39,487 nt of DNA from CAKOSP01 sp964370755 (GCA_964370755.1 CAYJKL010000011.1:1-39487); one strand, 5' to 3'; shown: positions 15,440 to 23,121, numbered from the stretch's first letter. Notes: generated from the letters alone by a model not told the origin. Translations and numbers: made by a program.

Positions 15440-16603
15440 GTGATTAATATTAAACTTAGTTACTTAAAAATATTAGTGATTTTAAGCGTTATATGTGCTA
15501 TATCAATTCTTAATTTATTAGTATTTGATATAACTAATGTTTATGTTATCAGCCTTTTTCTCTTTTTCTTTTTAATAATAGTGAAGTTTACACTTGGTTA
15601 TGAAAAAGACCGAGGCAGATTTAAAAAAGATGCGCTTTTAAATATATTTATTTATGTTATGGTTTATCATATACTTACTTACATAATTGGGATATTCTTA
15701 GGTTTTGTTCGTAATATATATGATTTATCTTTTTTAGTAATATTAGAAAATATTGTTCCAGTTATATTAGCGATTATTGTAACTGAAACTCTTAGATATA
15801 TGATTAATAAAAAATGTGAAGATAGTAAATATTTACTTTTGTTTTCTACAATTGTATTTACACTTATTGACATTGTATTTCTTGTATCATTTTACAATTA
15901 TTTAGGAAGTGATTTGTGGTTTACAATAACTGCACTTGCAGTTCTTCCATCTATAAGTAAAAATATTTTCTTATCTTATACTGTTTATAAATTTGGTTTA
16001 ATGCCAGCTATTTTGTATAGGTTATTAATTGAGCTTCCAGCGTATATTATACCTATATTTCCGAACTTTAATGAATATTTAGATGCGGTATTTAATTTTA
16101 TACTTCCGTTTTTGATATTTTGGTTCGTTTATAGAGATATTATTAAAAAGCAAAAGAAGAAAAATAAAGAACATGATAGTTCTTTAGATAAGCATATTGT
16201 TAGTAAACTTATGTCACTTGCACTTATTATGTTTACGATAGTAGTTATTGGACTTACTAGTAATGTATTTACATATTTTACACTTAGTATTGGTTCAGGA
16301 TCTATGAGTCCGCAGATAAATAAAGGTGATATAGTTATAGTTGAAAAAATTAAAGAAGATGAAATAGCTACTTTAAAAGAAGGCGATGTTCTTGTATTTG
16401 AGCAAGAAGGAGTAGTCGTTGTTCACAGGATTGAAGAAATTAGTGAAAAGAACGATTCGTATTTATTTAGTACAAAAGGGGATAATAATAATGATGTTGA
16501 TAACTGGGTAGTTACGGAAGACAGAATTATAGGTAAGGTTTTATATAAAATTGCTTATATGGGGTTTCCAACTATCTGGCTTAATGAATTTATTAGTAAT
16601 TAA
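15440..16603 (+). CDS. ER-type signal peptidase I, SipW-like, with multi-helix N-terminal membrane domain
   Basis: A 387-residue integral membrane protease. About seven hydrophobic segments fill residues 5-235; the catalytic domain follows. S288 in GSGSMSP is the nucleophile. The base is histidine, H329 in VVVHRI, not the lysine of ordinary bacterial SPase I, so this is the archaeal/ER type to which SipW belongs. STKGDNNNDVDNW holds the conserved GDN. The catalytic domain is C-terminal, and the extra helices make it longer than B. subtilis SipW (about 190 aa). It presumably cleaves the two proteins encoded just upstream. Start uncertain: GTG 15440 overlaps the Shine-Dalgarno, and an ATT at 15449 is better spaced behind AAAGGGTGAT. 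Confidence 0.8.
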   Translation: MINIKLSYLKILVILSVICAISILNLLVFDITNVYVISLFLFFFLIIVKFTLGYEKDRGRFKKDALLNIFIYVMVYHILTYIIGIFLGFVRNIYDLSFLVILENIVPVILAIIVTETLRYMINKKCEDSKYLLLFSTIVFTLIDIVFLVSFYNYLGSDLWFTITALAVLPSISKNIFLSYTVYKFGLMPAILYRLLIELPAYIIPIFPNFNEYLDAVFNFILPFLIFWFVYRDIIKKQKKKNKEHDSSLDKHIVSKLMSLALIMFTIVVIGLTSNVFTYFTLSIGSGSMSPQINKGDIVIVEKIKEDEIATLKEGDVLVFEQEGVVVVHRIEEISEKNDSYLFSTKGDNNNDVDNWVVTEDRIIGKVLYKIAYMGFPTIWLNEFISN

Positions 16604-16614
16604 AGGAGGTTCTA

Positions 16615-17748
16615 ATGGGTGATACTATAAGGTATTCGGGTAATAATAAAGAGTTTATGGTACCCAGAAAAAGATATAGGTTAAAGAAACAGGCGAAAAT
16701 ATTTTTGTTTGCTTTTTTTGCTATTTTATTGACTGTTTTTAGTATAATTTTATTTAATACGTCTACAGAAAATGAAAGTGATTATGATGTAATATCATAT
16801 CATGAGAAAGGAAATTTGTATTATAAGGTATATTATAATGCTGCTGAAGGGTTTCAAGAAGGGTATCAACCTACTAGTATGACGTATGTATCTAATTTAA
16901 TAGATCATATTAATTTAGATTTTAATTATTCGTTATATGCTTTTGAAAAGTTTGATATTACATATTCTTATGAAATATTTACTGAACTTAATATTTATAA
17001 TGCTAGTAATGAAGATGGAGTAATTCAAGCAAATAGAGAAACTTTACTTAAAAGTGAAGTATTTGATATAACTGAGCAAGGTTTTGATATTAAAGAAGTT
17101 ATTGATATTAATTATAATACTTATAATGATGCAGTTAATGTTCTTAAAAATAAACATGGTCTTCAAATTACTGCTGATTTAGTTGTTTCTATGAATATAA
17201 TAAGTGATTCTAAATATGAAACAGTTAGTAAACCGCTTGAAATAAATAATGATTTATCAATTACTATACCACTTTCTGAACAGCTTTTAGATTTTGAACT
17301 TGAAAGTGAAACTATTGATAATTCTTCTTACATTACTGATTATTCTGGAGAAAGAGATAATGTTCTTTACTATTTAGGAGTAGCTTGTGCTATATTTGCA
17401 GTTCTTAATGTAATGGCCTTAATAATATATTCTTACAGAATTTTCTATAATAAAGATATATATGAGTCTACAATTAAAAAATATTTAAGAGAATATGATA
17501 GATTAATTGTTACTAGTAAACAACCTAACTTAAATGAAGGAAGCTTTGAAAATAAGATTAGAGTTACTACTATTGAAGAATTAATTGATGCACATGATTC
17601 TACTAATAGTCCAATAATATATTATGAAGTAGTTCCAGGCGAAAAAAGTTATTTTATTATTATTGATAATAATACACTTTATAAACTTACAATATCTAGA
17701 ACTTTCTTAGAAGAAGAATATAAAAATAAAAGAGGACTTTTAAATTAG
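16615..17748 (+). CDS. DUF5305-like membrane protein of the SipW cluster
   Basis: A 377-residue protein with membrane segments at about 29-47 and 249-272. The roughly 200-residue region between them is extracytoplasmic (FDITYSYEIFTELNIY, beta-rich); the C-terminal ~100 residues are cytoplasmic. This matches DUF5305, found beside SipW-type signal peptidases in Firmicutes and archaea. Role unknown; assisting processing or assembly of the substrates is an inference from gene order. Strong RBS AAAGGAGG, 11 bp after the peptidase. Last gene of the operon. Confidence 0.7.
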   Translation: MGDTIRYSGNNKEFMVPRKRYRLKKQAKIFLFAFFAILLTVFSIILFNTSTENESDYDVISYHEKGNLYYKVYYNAAEGFQEGYQPTSMTYVSNLIDHINLDFNYSLYAFEKFDITYSYEIFTELNIYNASNEDGVIQANRETLLKSEVFDITEQGFDIKEVIDINYNTYNDAVNVLKNKHGLQITADLVVSMNIISDSKYETVSKPLEINNDLSITIPLSEQLLDFELESETIDNSSYITDYSGERDNVLYYLGVACAIFAVLNVMALIIYSYRIFYNKDIYESTIKKYLREYDRLIVTSKQPNLNEGSFENKIRVTTIEELIDAHDSTNSPIIYYEVVPGEKSYFIIIDNNTLYKLTISRTFLEEEYKNKRGLLN

Positions 17749-17769
17749 AGTATTAAATACTCTTTTTTT
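17747..17769 (+). terminator. Terminator of the SipW operon
   Basis: Perfect 7-bp stem AGAGTAT/ATACTCT around TAA, followed by seven T. The stem begins inside the stop codon. Confidence 0.8.
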
Positions 17770-17797
17770 GTGTTAACATTATAGTGAGGTGATTGAT

Positions 17798-18643
17798 ATG
17801 GAATATAGATTTACAAAAATGGAAGGTCTTGGAAACGATTATATTTATTTTAATTGTTTTGAGAATGTTATAAGTAACCCTGAAGAGATTAGTAGAAAGT
17901 TATCTGATAGGAATTTCTCTATAGGGTCTGATGGAGTTATTTTAGTTTGTCCTTCAGATGTTGCTGATGCTAAAATGAAAATGTATAATGCTGATGGATC
18001 TGAAGGTAAAATGTGTGGTAATGGTATTAGATGTGTTGGAAAATTTTTACTTGATAATAATTTAGTAGAGAAAGATAGAGATACTTTAACTATTGAAACT
18101 TTAAGTGGTATAAAAACTTTAGAAATAATTAGAAATAATAATGATATTACTCTTTTTAAAGTTGATATGGGGAAACCTATTTTGGATGCATCTTTAATTC
18201 CTGTTTTATCTGATGAAAAAGAAGTAATAAATAAAGAACTTAATATTATTGATACTAAATATAATGTTACTTGTGTTTCGATGGGTAATCCGCATGCAGT
18301 TATATTTTTAGATGAAATTGGTAGTCTAGATTTAACTGATATAGGACCTTTATTTGAAAATCATGAAATGTTTCCTGAAAGAGTTAATACTGAGTTTGTT
18401 AGGAAAATAAATAATAATTTATTTGAAATGAGAGTTTGGGAAAGAGGAAGTGGTGAAACACTTGCTTGTGGTACTGGTGCAGCGGCAGTTGGTGTTGCAG
18501 CTGTTTTAAATAATTTGGCTAGTATTAATACTGATATTACTGTTAGACTTCTTGGAGGAGACTTAATTATAAACTACACAGGTGATACTGTATATATGAC
18601 TGGACCTGCAAATAAAGTTTTTGATGGTGTTATAGAAATTTAA
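17798..18643 (+). CDS. dapF: Diaminopimelate epimerase
   Basis: A 281-residue cofactor-independent racemase interconverting LL- and meso-diaminopimelate, the precursor of lysine and of mDAP peptidoglycan. Both catalytic cysteines are present: C73 in GKMCGNGIRC and C224 in LACGTGAAAVG. The N-terminal FTKMEGLGNDY is diagnostic. ATG 17798 is used because the upstream in-frame GTG at 17789 lies in the AGGTGAT ribosome site. No other lysine/DAP gene is adjacent; it appears monocistronic. Confidence 0.95.
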   Translation: MEYRFTKMEGLGNDYIYFNCFENVISNPEEISRKLSDRNFSIGSDGVILVCPSDVADAKMKMYNADGSEGKMCGNGIRCVGKFLLDNNLVEKDRDTLTIETLSGIKTLEIIRNNNDITLFKVDMGKPILDASLIPVLSDEKEVINKELNIIDTKYNVTCVSMGNPHAVIFLDEIGSLDLTDIGPLFENHEMFPERVNTEFVRKINNNLFEMRVWERGSGETLACGTGAAAVGVAAVLNNLASINTDITVRLLGGDLIINYTGDTVYMTGPANKVFDGVIEI

Positions 18644-18649
18644 ATTATT

Positions 18650-18672
18650 AAAAAAAGTTCTTTTCAGAACTT
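18650..18672 (-). terminator. Terminator of the tldD-tldE operon
   Basis: Read on the minus strand: AAGTTCT-GAAA-AGAACTT followed by a T run. Stem arms 18655-18661 and 18666-18672; the tldE stop codon overlaps the stem. Confidence 0.75.
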
Positions 18673-19924
18673 AATTTGATATAATCATTATATCTTTTAA
18701 TAGTAGGGATGGTGTTGCAATTGTTAAATTGTGAAAGTTTAAATCATTTCCTACTTCTAAAACATTATTTAATAATTCGAATATATTAGTAGATAATATT
18801 AACTGCTCAATATATTCTTTTTTATTGTTTTTAATATTTATTCCTCTTGCTTGAACTGATATACTTCCTGTTTTAGGCATTATACCTGCGTGTGTTCCTT
18901 CAACATTAGTTATTATAAAACCTTCTTCTAATTGTTTTTCTAACTCCTTAATTGATTTTGTTCCAGGAACTATAATTAAGTTTCTAACTCCATAACTATT
19001 TCCGGTAGAATTAGTATTTTCTAGTTTTGCTGTTTGATTATCATAGAGTTTTGTAATAAACTTTCCTTCTTTAATTATTTCTTTTTTATATGTTGGAGTT
19101 CCCTCAGTATCAAATAAATATTTTGTAGGGTAGCTCTCATTAGTTGGATCTTCAATAATACTAATTTTTTTATTAAACACTTCTTTATTAAATTTATTGC
19201 TTAGTGGCGATATATTATCTTTTATATTTTTGGCATTAAACATAGTAGTGAACTCTTTGAAAATATCGTGAACTGCATTTGATGTAAGTAAGATATTTCC
19301 TGTTCTAGTAGTAGCTTTTCCTGAATTTAATCTTTTAATTGTATTTTCAATCATTGTTATTGTTTCATTTTTTACTTTATTAAAATCGAGAGTTTTATCT
19401 ATTATTTCAACTCTTTCATCAATACTTGTAAGCTCGTTTCTTACTATTACTTCAATATAAAATTGATAAAATACATTTGAGTTATTTAATTTAACTTTTT
19501 TATTTTCGATATTTGTTTCAGATTTTACTTCAAACACTAATGACTCAATCGAGAATACTTCTTTATAATTGTCTTTTAGTTTTCCAAGTGATTCTAAAAA
19601 TGTTTTTATTTCACTAAATTTTTTATCCTCTTTTACTATATCTTTTATTGTATTAAGTTGTTTACTGGCAAAAGATGAATCGTCTGTATTTTCTAATAAA
19701 ATTGATTTTTCTTCTAAATCGTTAATTAAAGCTTCTGGATTATCTAAACTTTCTGTTGTAAGAGTTACAAATTTATTATTTAATTTTGCTTTAAGTTTAT
19801 AAGTTGTGTTATTTGCTATATTATACGATACTATGTTTTCATTGAAATATTTTATTTCTGTAACACTTTCTCTTGATGTAAGTATTTCTATATCTTTATT
19901 TAATAATATATCTTTGTTATTCAT
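18671..19924 (-). CDS. pmbA: TldE/PmbA, non-catalytic partner of the TldD metalloprotease
   Basis: A 417-residue PmbA_TldD family protein without the HExxxH zinc motif, as expected for the TldE subunit. GVRNLIIVPGTKS and GTHAGIMPKTGSISVQARGI are the conserved C-terminal blocks. Known: TldD and TldE form a heterodimer that degrades unfolded or modified peptides (microcin B17 maturation, CcdA turnover). It overlaps tldD by 8 bp, with AGGAGG inside the end of tldD, so the subunits are co-translated. Confidence 0.88.
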   Translation of the reverse strand: MNNKDILLNKDIEILTSRESVTEIKYFNENIVSYNIANNTTYKLKAKLNNKFVTLTTESLDNPEALINDLEEKSILLENTDDSSFASKQLNTIKDIVKEDKKFSEIKTFLESLGKLKDNYKEVFSIESLVFEVKSETNIENKKVKLNNSNVFYQFYIEVIVRNELTSIDERVEIIDKTLDFNKVKNETITMIENTIKRLNSGKATTRTGNILLTSNAVHDIFKEFTTMFNAKNIKDNISPLSNKFNKEVFNKKISIIEDPTNESYPTKYLFDTEGTPTYKKEIIKEGKFITKLYDNQTAKLENTNSTGNSYGVRNLIIVPGTKSIKELEKQLEEGFIITNVEGTHAGIMPKTGSISVQARGINIKNNKKEYIEQLILSTNIFELLNNVLEVGNDLNFHNLTIATPSLLLKDIMIISN

Positions 19925-21278
19925 CTTTGTTTCCTCCTACTAAAATGCTTGATACTTTTATTGTTGGTTGACCACAGGTATTATATAAATTACCACTATA
20001 TGATCCACATACCCCTGGACCAAAGTCTAAATCTTCACTAATCATTTCTACATTATTAAGTATTTCTAATGTATTACCTATAAGTGCAACATTTTGAATT
20101 GGTTTAGTTATTTTACCATCTTTTATTATGTATCCAAAGCTTACTGTGAAGTTAAATTCACCTGTGTTAGGGGAAACGCTTCCGCCACCCATTTTAGTTG
20201 CGTATAGGCCATAGGAAATAGATTTTATCATGTCTTCTATTTTATCATTACCTGGAACTAAGTATGTGTTATTCATTCTTGAAATAGATGAATAGGTGTA
20301 ATTTTCTCTTCTTCCTGAACCTGTTGATTTACTATTTAATAGTTTAGCATCTATTTTATCTGTTAAATAGTTTACTAAAATACCATCTTTTATTAGAATA
20401 TTTTTTCTTGTTTCTTCACCTTGGTCATCAATAGTTGTAGTTCCATATAAGTTTTCATATGTTCCATCATCAATTATTGTTACTTTTTCATTTGCTACTT
20501 TTTTATTAAGTTTATTTGTTAGGACTGATGTTTTATTTATTATAGAATAAGACTCCATTGCATGTCCACATGCTTCATGAAATATAACCGCTCCAAATCC
20601 TGGACCAATTATAACTGGCATTTTTCCGCCTTCAAATGATACTGTATTTAGTTTTTCTAAAAGTATTTCACATGTTTCTTTTAGTTTTTCTTCTAAGTTT
20701 ATGTCATTTAGAAAACTGTAATCTGCTGCAAAACCAGGAGAGTAGGCATTTGATGCTGTTTTATCTTTTTCTTTTGCTATAAGACTTACTGCAATTCTTG
20801 TATGTAATCTATCTTCTTTTTTTATACTTTCGTCATTAATTATTGTTACATTTTGTATCTTTTCCAAAAGAGTTATTTCTACTTGAGTTATTCTTTTATC
20901 AAAAGATCTACAAAATGAGTTTATTTTTTCAAATAAGTTTTTCCTAAAATCTTTGTCGTAGTTATTATAATTTTTATTTGTTACATAACTATTTTCAGTT
21001 AAAGTTATATCTTTATATTTTCGGGTAGGGAAGTTGCTACCTAATTTTTCAATTATATTATTTGATTCCTCTAGATTACTTGTTGATGCATAAAACTTTT
21101 TATCGCCTTTTGATAAGGTAAAACCAATTCCATTTATATACTTACTAGTGATATCATCTATTCTTTGATTTATATAATAGTATCTTGTTGTAGATGTTGC
21201 TTCATGAAAAATTTCATGATAGTCTACATCGTATTTTAATAATTTGTTATAGTACTGCTCTAATTTATTTTTTTCCAT
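19917..21278 (-). CDS. tldD: TldD zinc metalloprotease
   Basis: A 453-residue catalytic subunit of the TldD/E peptidase. The zinc motif HEACGH lies near residues 232-237, and the C-terminal GGSVSPNTGEF, GPGVCGSYSG and CGQPTIKVS blocks supply the conserved family core, including the further Cys ligand. The enzyme trims linear peptides inside a dimer chamber. ATG 21278 has only a weak Shine-Dalgarno (AGTGAG). Upstream lie a minus-strand promoter, a terminator and the toxin/antisense array. No RiPP precursor gene is nearby. Confidence 0.92.
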   Translation of the reverse strand: MEKNKLEQYYNKLLKYDVDYHEIFHEATSTTRYYYINQRIDDITSKYINGIGFTLSKGDKKFYASTSNLEESNNIIEKLGSNFPTRKYKDITLTENSYVTNKNYNNYDKDFRKNLFEKINSFCRSFDKRITQVEITLLEKIQNVTIINDESIKKEDRLHTRIAVSLIAKEKDKTASNAYSPGFAADYSFLNDINLEEKLKETCEILLEKLNTVSFEGGKMPVIIGPGFGAVIFHEACGHAMESYSIINKTSVLTNKLNKKVANEKVTIIDDGTYENLYGTTTIDDQGEETRKNILIKDGILVNYLTDKIDAKLLNSKSTGSGRRENYTYSSISRMNNTYLVPGNDKIEDMIKSISYGLYATKMGGGSVSPNTGEFNFTVSFGYIIKDGKITKPIQNVALIGNTLEILNNVEMISEDLDFGPGVCGSYSGNLYNTCGQPTIKVSSILVGGNKDE

Positions 21279-21300
21279 ATGTTTCTCACTTTCTTACTTT

Positions 21301-21330
21301 ATTATAACAAATAAAGTTAATTAAATTCAA
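21301..21330 (-). promoter_or_regulatory. Promoter of tldD-tldE
   Basis: Minus strand TTGAAT (21325-21330), 18-nt spacer, perfect TATAAT (21301-21306), 22 nt before the tldD start. Confidence 0.6.
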
Positions 21331-21341
21331 TTAATAAATTG

Positions 21342-21375
21342 AAAAAACCTGAACTTTGTTAAATTCAGGTTTTTT
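21342..21375. terminator. Strong terminator isolating tldD from the toxin array
   Basis: Perfect 12-bp stem (21342-21353 with 21364-21375, A6CCTGAA / TTCAGGT6), 10-nt loop. It can act on either strand; on the minus strand it stops leftward antisense transcription before tldD. Confidence 0.85.
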
Positions 21376-21394
21376 CATAAAGCTATATAATAAA

Positions 21395-21466
21395 TAAAAA
21401 GTACTAAATTCAATTGAATTCAGTACTTATCAACACTGGTAAGTACTATAGCTATTAGTACTTCCT
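21395..21466 (-). ncRNA. Predicted antisense (antitoxin) RNA, copy 1
   Basis: Minus-strand promoter TTTACA (21496-21501), 17-nt spacer, TAAAAT (21473-21478); predicted start near 21466. The transcript ends at a hairpin, 21401-21426, which on this strand pairs fully (one G-U) and runs into five U. About 70 nt. The peptide gene it would face on the left is only a remnant, so it may act on the other copies in trans or be an orphan. Ends are estimates. Confidence 0.6.
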
Positions 21467-21547
21467 AAATCAATTTTAGCAACTTTAAAAACTTTTGTAA
21501 ATAGAAGTTTTTATTTTTTTACATAAACATCACTTTGTGTACATTTT

Positions 21548-21580
21548 TTGACAAAATTTTTATTATCTTTAATATATAAT
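21548..21580 (+). promoter_or_regulatory. Promoter of toxin-like peptide gene 1
   Basis: Perfect TTGACA (21548-21553) and the -10 region TAATATATAAT (21570-21580); the best-spaced hexamer is TAATAT (16) or AATATA (17). A start near 21585 would give a leader of about 65 nt. Confidence 0.65.
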
Positions 21581-21609
21581 ACACTACCAGGAAGTGCATT
21601 TTAGTATTT

Positions 21610-21641
21610 GCCTTACTTTCAGGGGGTCCTAGAAAGGAGGC
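21610..21641 (+). promoter_or_regulatory. Hairpin masking the Shine-Dalgarno of peptide 1
   Basis: GCCTTACTTTC (21610-21620) pairs with GAAAGGAGGC (21632-21641), ten pairs with one bulged A and one G-U. The AAAGGAGG ribosome site is wholly inside the stem; the loop is AGGGGGTCCTA. Such self-masking is common in type I toxin mRNAs. Confidence 0.7.
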
Positions 21642-21651
21642 TTGATTATTT

Positions 21652-21732
21652 ATGAATAAGAAGGACATTTTAATAGAATTTTTATTTGTTATTATCATTT
21701 TACTAATAGCCTCTTTATATAAAGCTATTTAG
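21652..21732 (+). CDS. 26-residue hydrophobic peptide, putative type I toxin, copy 1
   Basis: The peptide is MNKKDILIEF, then a hydrophobic helix (LFVIIILLIASLY), then KAI: charged N-terminus, single membrane helix, short basic end, as in Fst, TxpA or Ldr-type type I toxins. No named family recognised. It begins at ATG 21652, 11 nt after AAAGGAGG. Own promoter, masked ribosome site and a convergent antisense RNA gene overlapping its 3' tail give the layout of the Enterococcus par/Fst module, including short direct repeats (AAGTACTA; AGCTATT) either side of the shared terminator hairpin. Toxicity is inferred. Confidence 0.65.
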   Translation: MNKKDILIEFLFVIIILLIASLYKAI

Positions 21733-21737
21733 TTATT

Positions 21738-21809
21738 AAAAAAGTACTAAATTCAATTGAATTCAGTACATACCTACATCGGTAAGTACTATAGCTATTA
21801 GCACTTCCT
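21738..21809 (-). ncRNA. Predicted antisense (antitoxin) RNA, copy 2
   Basis: Promoter TTTACA (21839-21844), 17-nt spacer, TAAAAT (21816-21821); start near 21809. Terminator: hairpin 21744-21769, then six U. About 70 nt, convergent with peptide gene 1 and complementary to its transcript tail through the terminator. Outside it, AATAGCT in this RNA could pair with AGCUAUU at the peptide stop codon. Confidence 0.65.
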
Positions 21810-21890
21810 AATTTAATTTTAACAACTTTAAAAACTTTTGTAAATAGAAGTTTTTATTTTTTTACATAAATATTACTTTATGTACATTTT

Positions 21891-21923
21891 TTGACAAAGT
21901 TTTCATTATCTTTAATATATAAT
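21891..21923 (+). promoter_or_regulatory. Promoter of toxin-like peptide gene 2
   Basis: TTGACA (21891-21896) and -10 region TAATATATAAT (21913-21923), as in unit 1. Confidence 0.65.
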
Positions 21924-21952
21924 ACAAAACCAGGAAGTGCGTTTTAGTATTT

Positions 21953-21984
21953 GCCTTACTTTCAGGGGGTCCTAGAAAGGAGGC
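21953..21984 (+). promoter_or_regulatory. Hairpin masking the Shine-Dalgarno of peptide 2
   Basis: Identical to the hairpin of unit 1, shifted by 343 bp. Confidence 0.7.
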
Positions 21985-21994
21985 TTGATTATTT

Positions 21995-22075
21995 ATGAAT
22001 AAGAAGGACATTTTAATAGAATTTTTATTTGTTATTATCATTTTACTAATAGCCTCTTTATATAAAGCTATTTAG
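21995..22075 (+). CDS. 26-residue hydrophobic peptide, putative type I toxin, copy 2
   Basis: Identical at the nucleotide level to copy 1, along with its leader from about 'TTTTAGTATTTGCC' on. Identity of two copies with no silent change implies recent duplication or gene conversion. The gene faces the third antisense RNA downstream. Family and function as for copy 1; unproven. Confidence 0.65.
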   Translation: MNKKDILIEFLFVIIILLIASLYKAI

Positions 22076-22080
22076 TTATT

Positions 22081-22151
22081 AAAAAAGTACTAAATTCAAT
22101 TGAATTCAGTACTTATCACTCTGGTAAGTACTATAGCTATTAGCACTTCCT
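22081..22151 (-). ncRNA. Predicted antisense (antitoxin) RNA, copy 3
   Basis: Promoter TAAAAT (22158-22163) is kept, but the -35 is TTGATA (22181-22186, spacer 17) instead of TTTACA because the sequence to its right diverges. Terminator hairpin from 22087 followed by six U. It opposes peptide gene 2. arcC reads toward it on the same strand without a terminator of its own, so arcC transcripts may include it. Confidence 0.55.
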
Positions 22152-22209
22152 AAATTAATTTTAACACAATATATTTTTTATATCAATAGTATTTACATTT
22201 TTTGACAAA

Positions 22210-23121
22210 TTAATATTTAATAATTGTTGCTTCAATTTCATTTAATGCGTTTTCTAAATTATCTAAAGAAGTTATTATTGCTTTTTGTTTACTATTTTCA
22301 GCAAATCTTAAAGCAGCCTCTACTTTTGGTAGCATACTTCCTTTAGCAAAATGTTCCTCTGCTATGTATTTTTTTGCTTCATCTATAGAGATAACTCCTA
22401 GAGCTTCTGAGTTTTCTTTTCCGTAATTTATCATTGCTTGTTTAACATTTGTTAATATTATAAGAGCATCTGCATTTAGGTTTTCTGCCATAAGTGCTGA
22501 TACTGAGTCTTTATCTATTACTGCGCTTGCACTTTTATTCAAGTCTTGCATGAATACTGGTATTCCGCCACCGCCACCAGCGATTACTATGTGACCTGAG
22601 TTTAGTAAGTCTTTAACTGTATCTATCTGTTTAATTTCTATTGGTTTTGGACTTGCTACAACTTTTCTGTAACCACGTCCAGCATCCTCGATATAAGTTT
22701 CTCCTGACTGGCTAGCTAGTGTATCAGCTTCTTCTTTTGTGTAAAATGGTCCAACTGGTTTAGTTGGATTTTTAAATGATGGATCATTTTCATCTACTGC
22801 TACTTCAGTTATAATTGATGCAACTTTTACATCTAAATTATTTTCTCTTAGAGCTTCATTCATTGCTTTTTGAATGTGAAATCCAATATATCCTTGACTC
22901 ATTGCTGTACATTCAGCAAATGGCATATTTGGAACTTCTTCATTTTTAGCGAAAGCTAAATAGATTGTTCCTACTTGCGGTCCATTACCATGACCAATTA
23001 CCAATTGGTGTCCTGCTTTGATTAGAGGAATTAAGTTATTAACTGCTCCTTTAATTAATGTTTGTTGTTCGTCTGGTGTATTACCTAGGGCATTACCACC
23101 GAATGCTATTACTATTTTCAT
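22210..23121 (-). CDS. arcC: Carbamate kinase of the agmatine pathway
   Basis: A 303-residue enzyme: carbamoyl phosphate + ADP to ATP + CO2 + NH3. Family blocks: VIAFGGNALG at the N-terminus, VIGHGNGPQVG (near 40-50), GRGYRKVVASPKP, IVIAGGGGGIPV and KDSVSALMAENLNAD. Last gene of the agmatine operon, where it is also called aguC. The ATP yield of the whole pathway is made here. Start ATG 23121 behind AAAGGAG. A terminator and promoter lie in the 84-bp gap before it, so it can be expressed apart from the other three genes. Confidence 0.93.
   Translation of the reverse strand: MKIVIAFGGNALGNTPDEQQTLIKGAVNNLIPLIKAGHQLVIGHGNGPQVGTIYLAFAKNEEVPNMPFAECTAMSQGYIGFHIQKAMNEALRENNLDVKVASIITEVAVDENDPSFKNPTKPVGPFYTKEEADTLASQSGETYIEDAGRGYRKVVASPKPIEIKQIDTVKDLLNSGHIVIAGGGGGIPVFMQDLNKSASAVIDKDSVSALMAENLNADALIILTNVKQAMINYGKENSEALGVISIDEAKKYIAEEHFAKGSMLPKVEAALRFAENSKQKAIITSLDNLENALNEIEATIIKY

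Larger units (their letters stand above)
21401..22209. repeat. 343-bp tandem repeat: two full units and a truncated third
   Basis: Units begin at 21401, 21744 and 22087, so both periods are exactly 343 bp. Units 1 and 2 are identical from about 21600 (leader, peptide and tail) and differ only at scattered positions in the antisense and promoter half. Unit 3 keeps the antisense half and a relic TTGACA (22202-22207), then stops at arcC. Before unit 1, ATAAAGCTATATAATAAAT (21378-21396) resembles the 3' end of another peptide gene, so an older unit was lost on the left. The non-gene part of 21279-22209 is fully occupied by these elements. Confidence 0.9.

Noticed and set aside
21744..21769. The hairpin as terminator of the plus-strand toxin mRNA
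   Set aside because: On the plus strand it has an A-C mismatch and no T run after it; on the minus strand it pairs fully and is followed by U6. It is assigned to the antisense RNA; how the toxin mRNA ends is unresolved.
21401..22209. CRISPR array, IS or MITE explanation for the repeats
   Set aside because: The period is 343 bp, far from CRISPR spacing; there are no terminal inverted repeats, target duplication or transposase, and each unit contains promoters, hairpins and an open frame.
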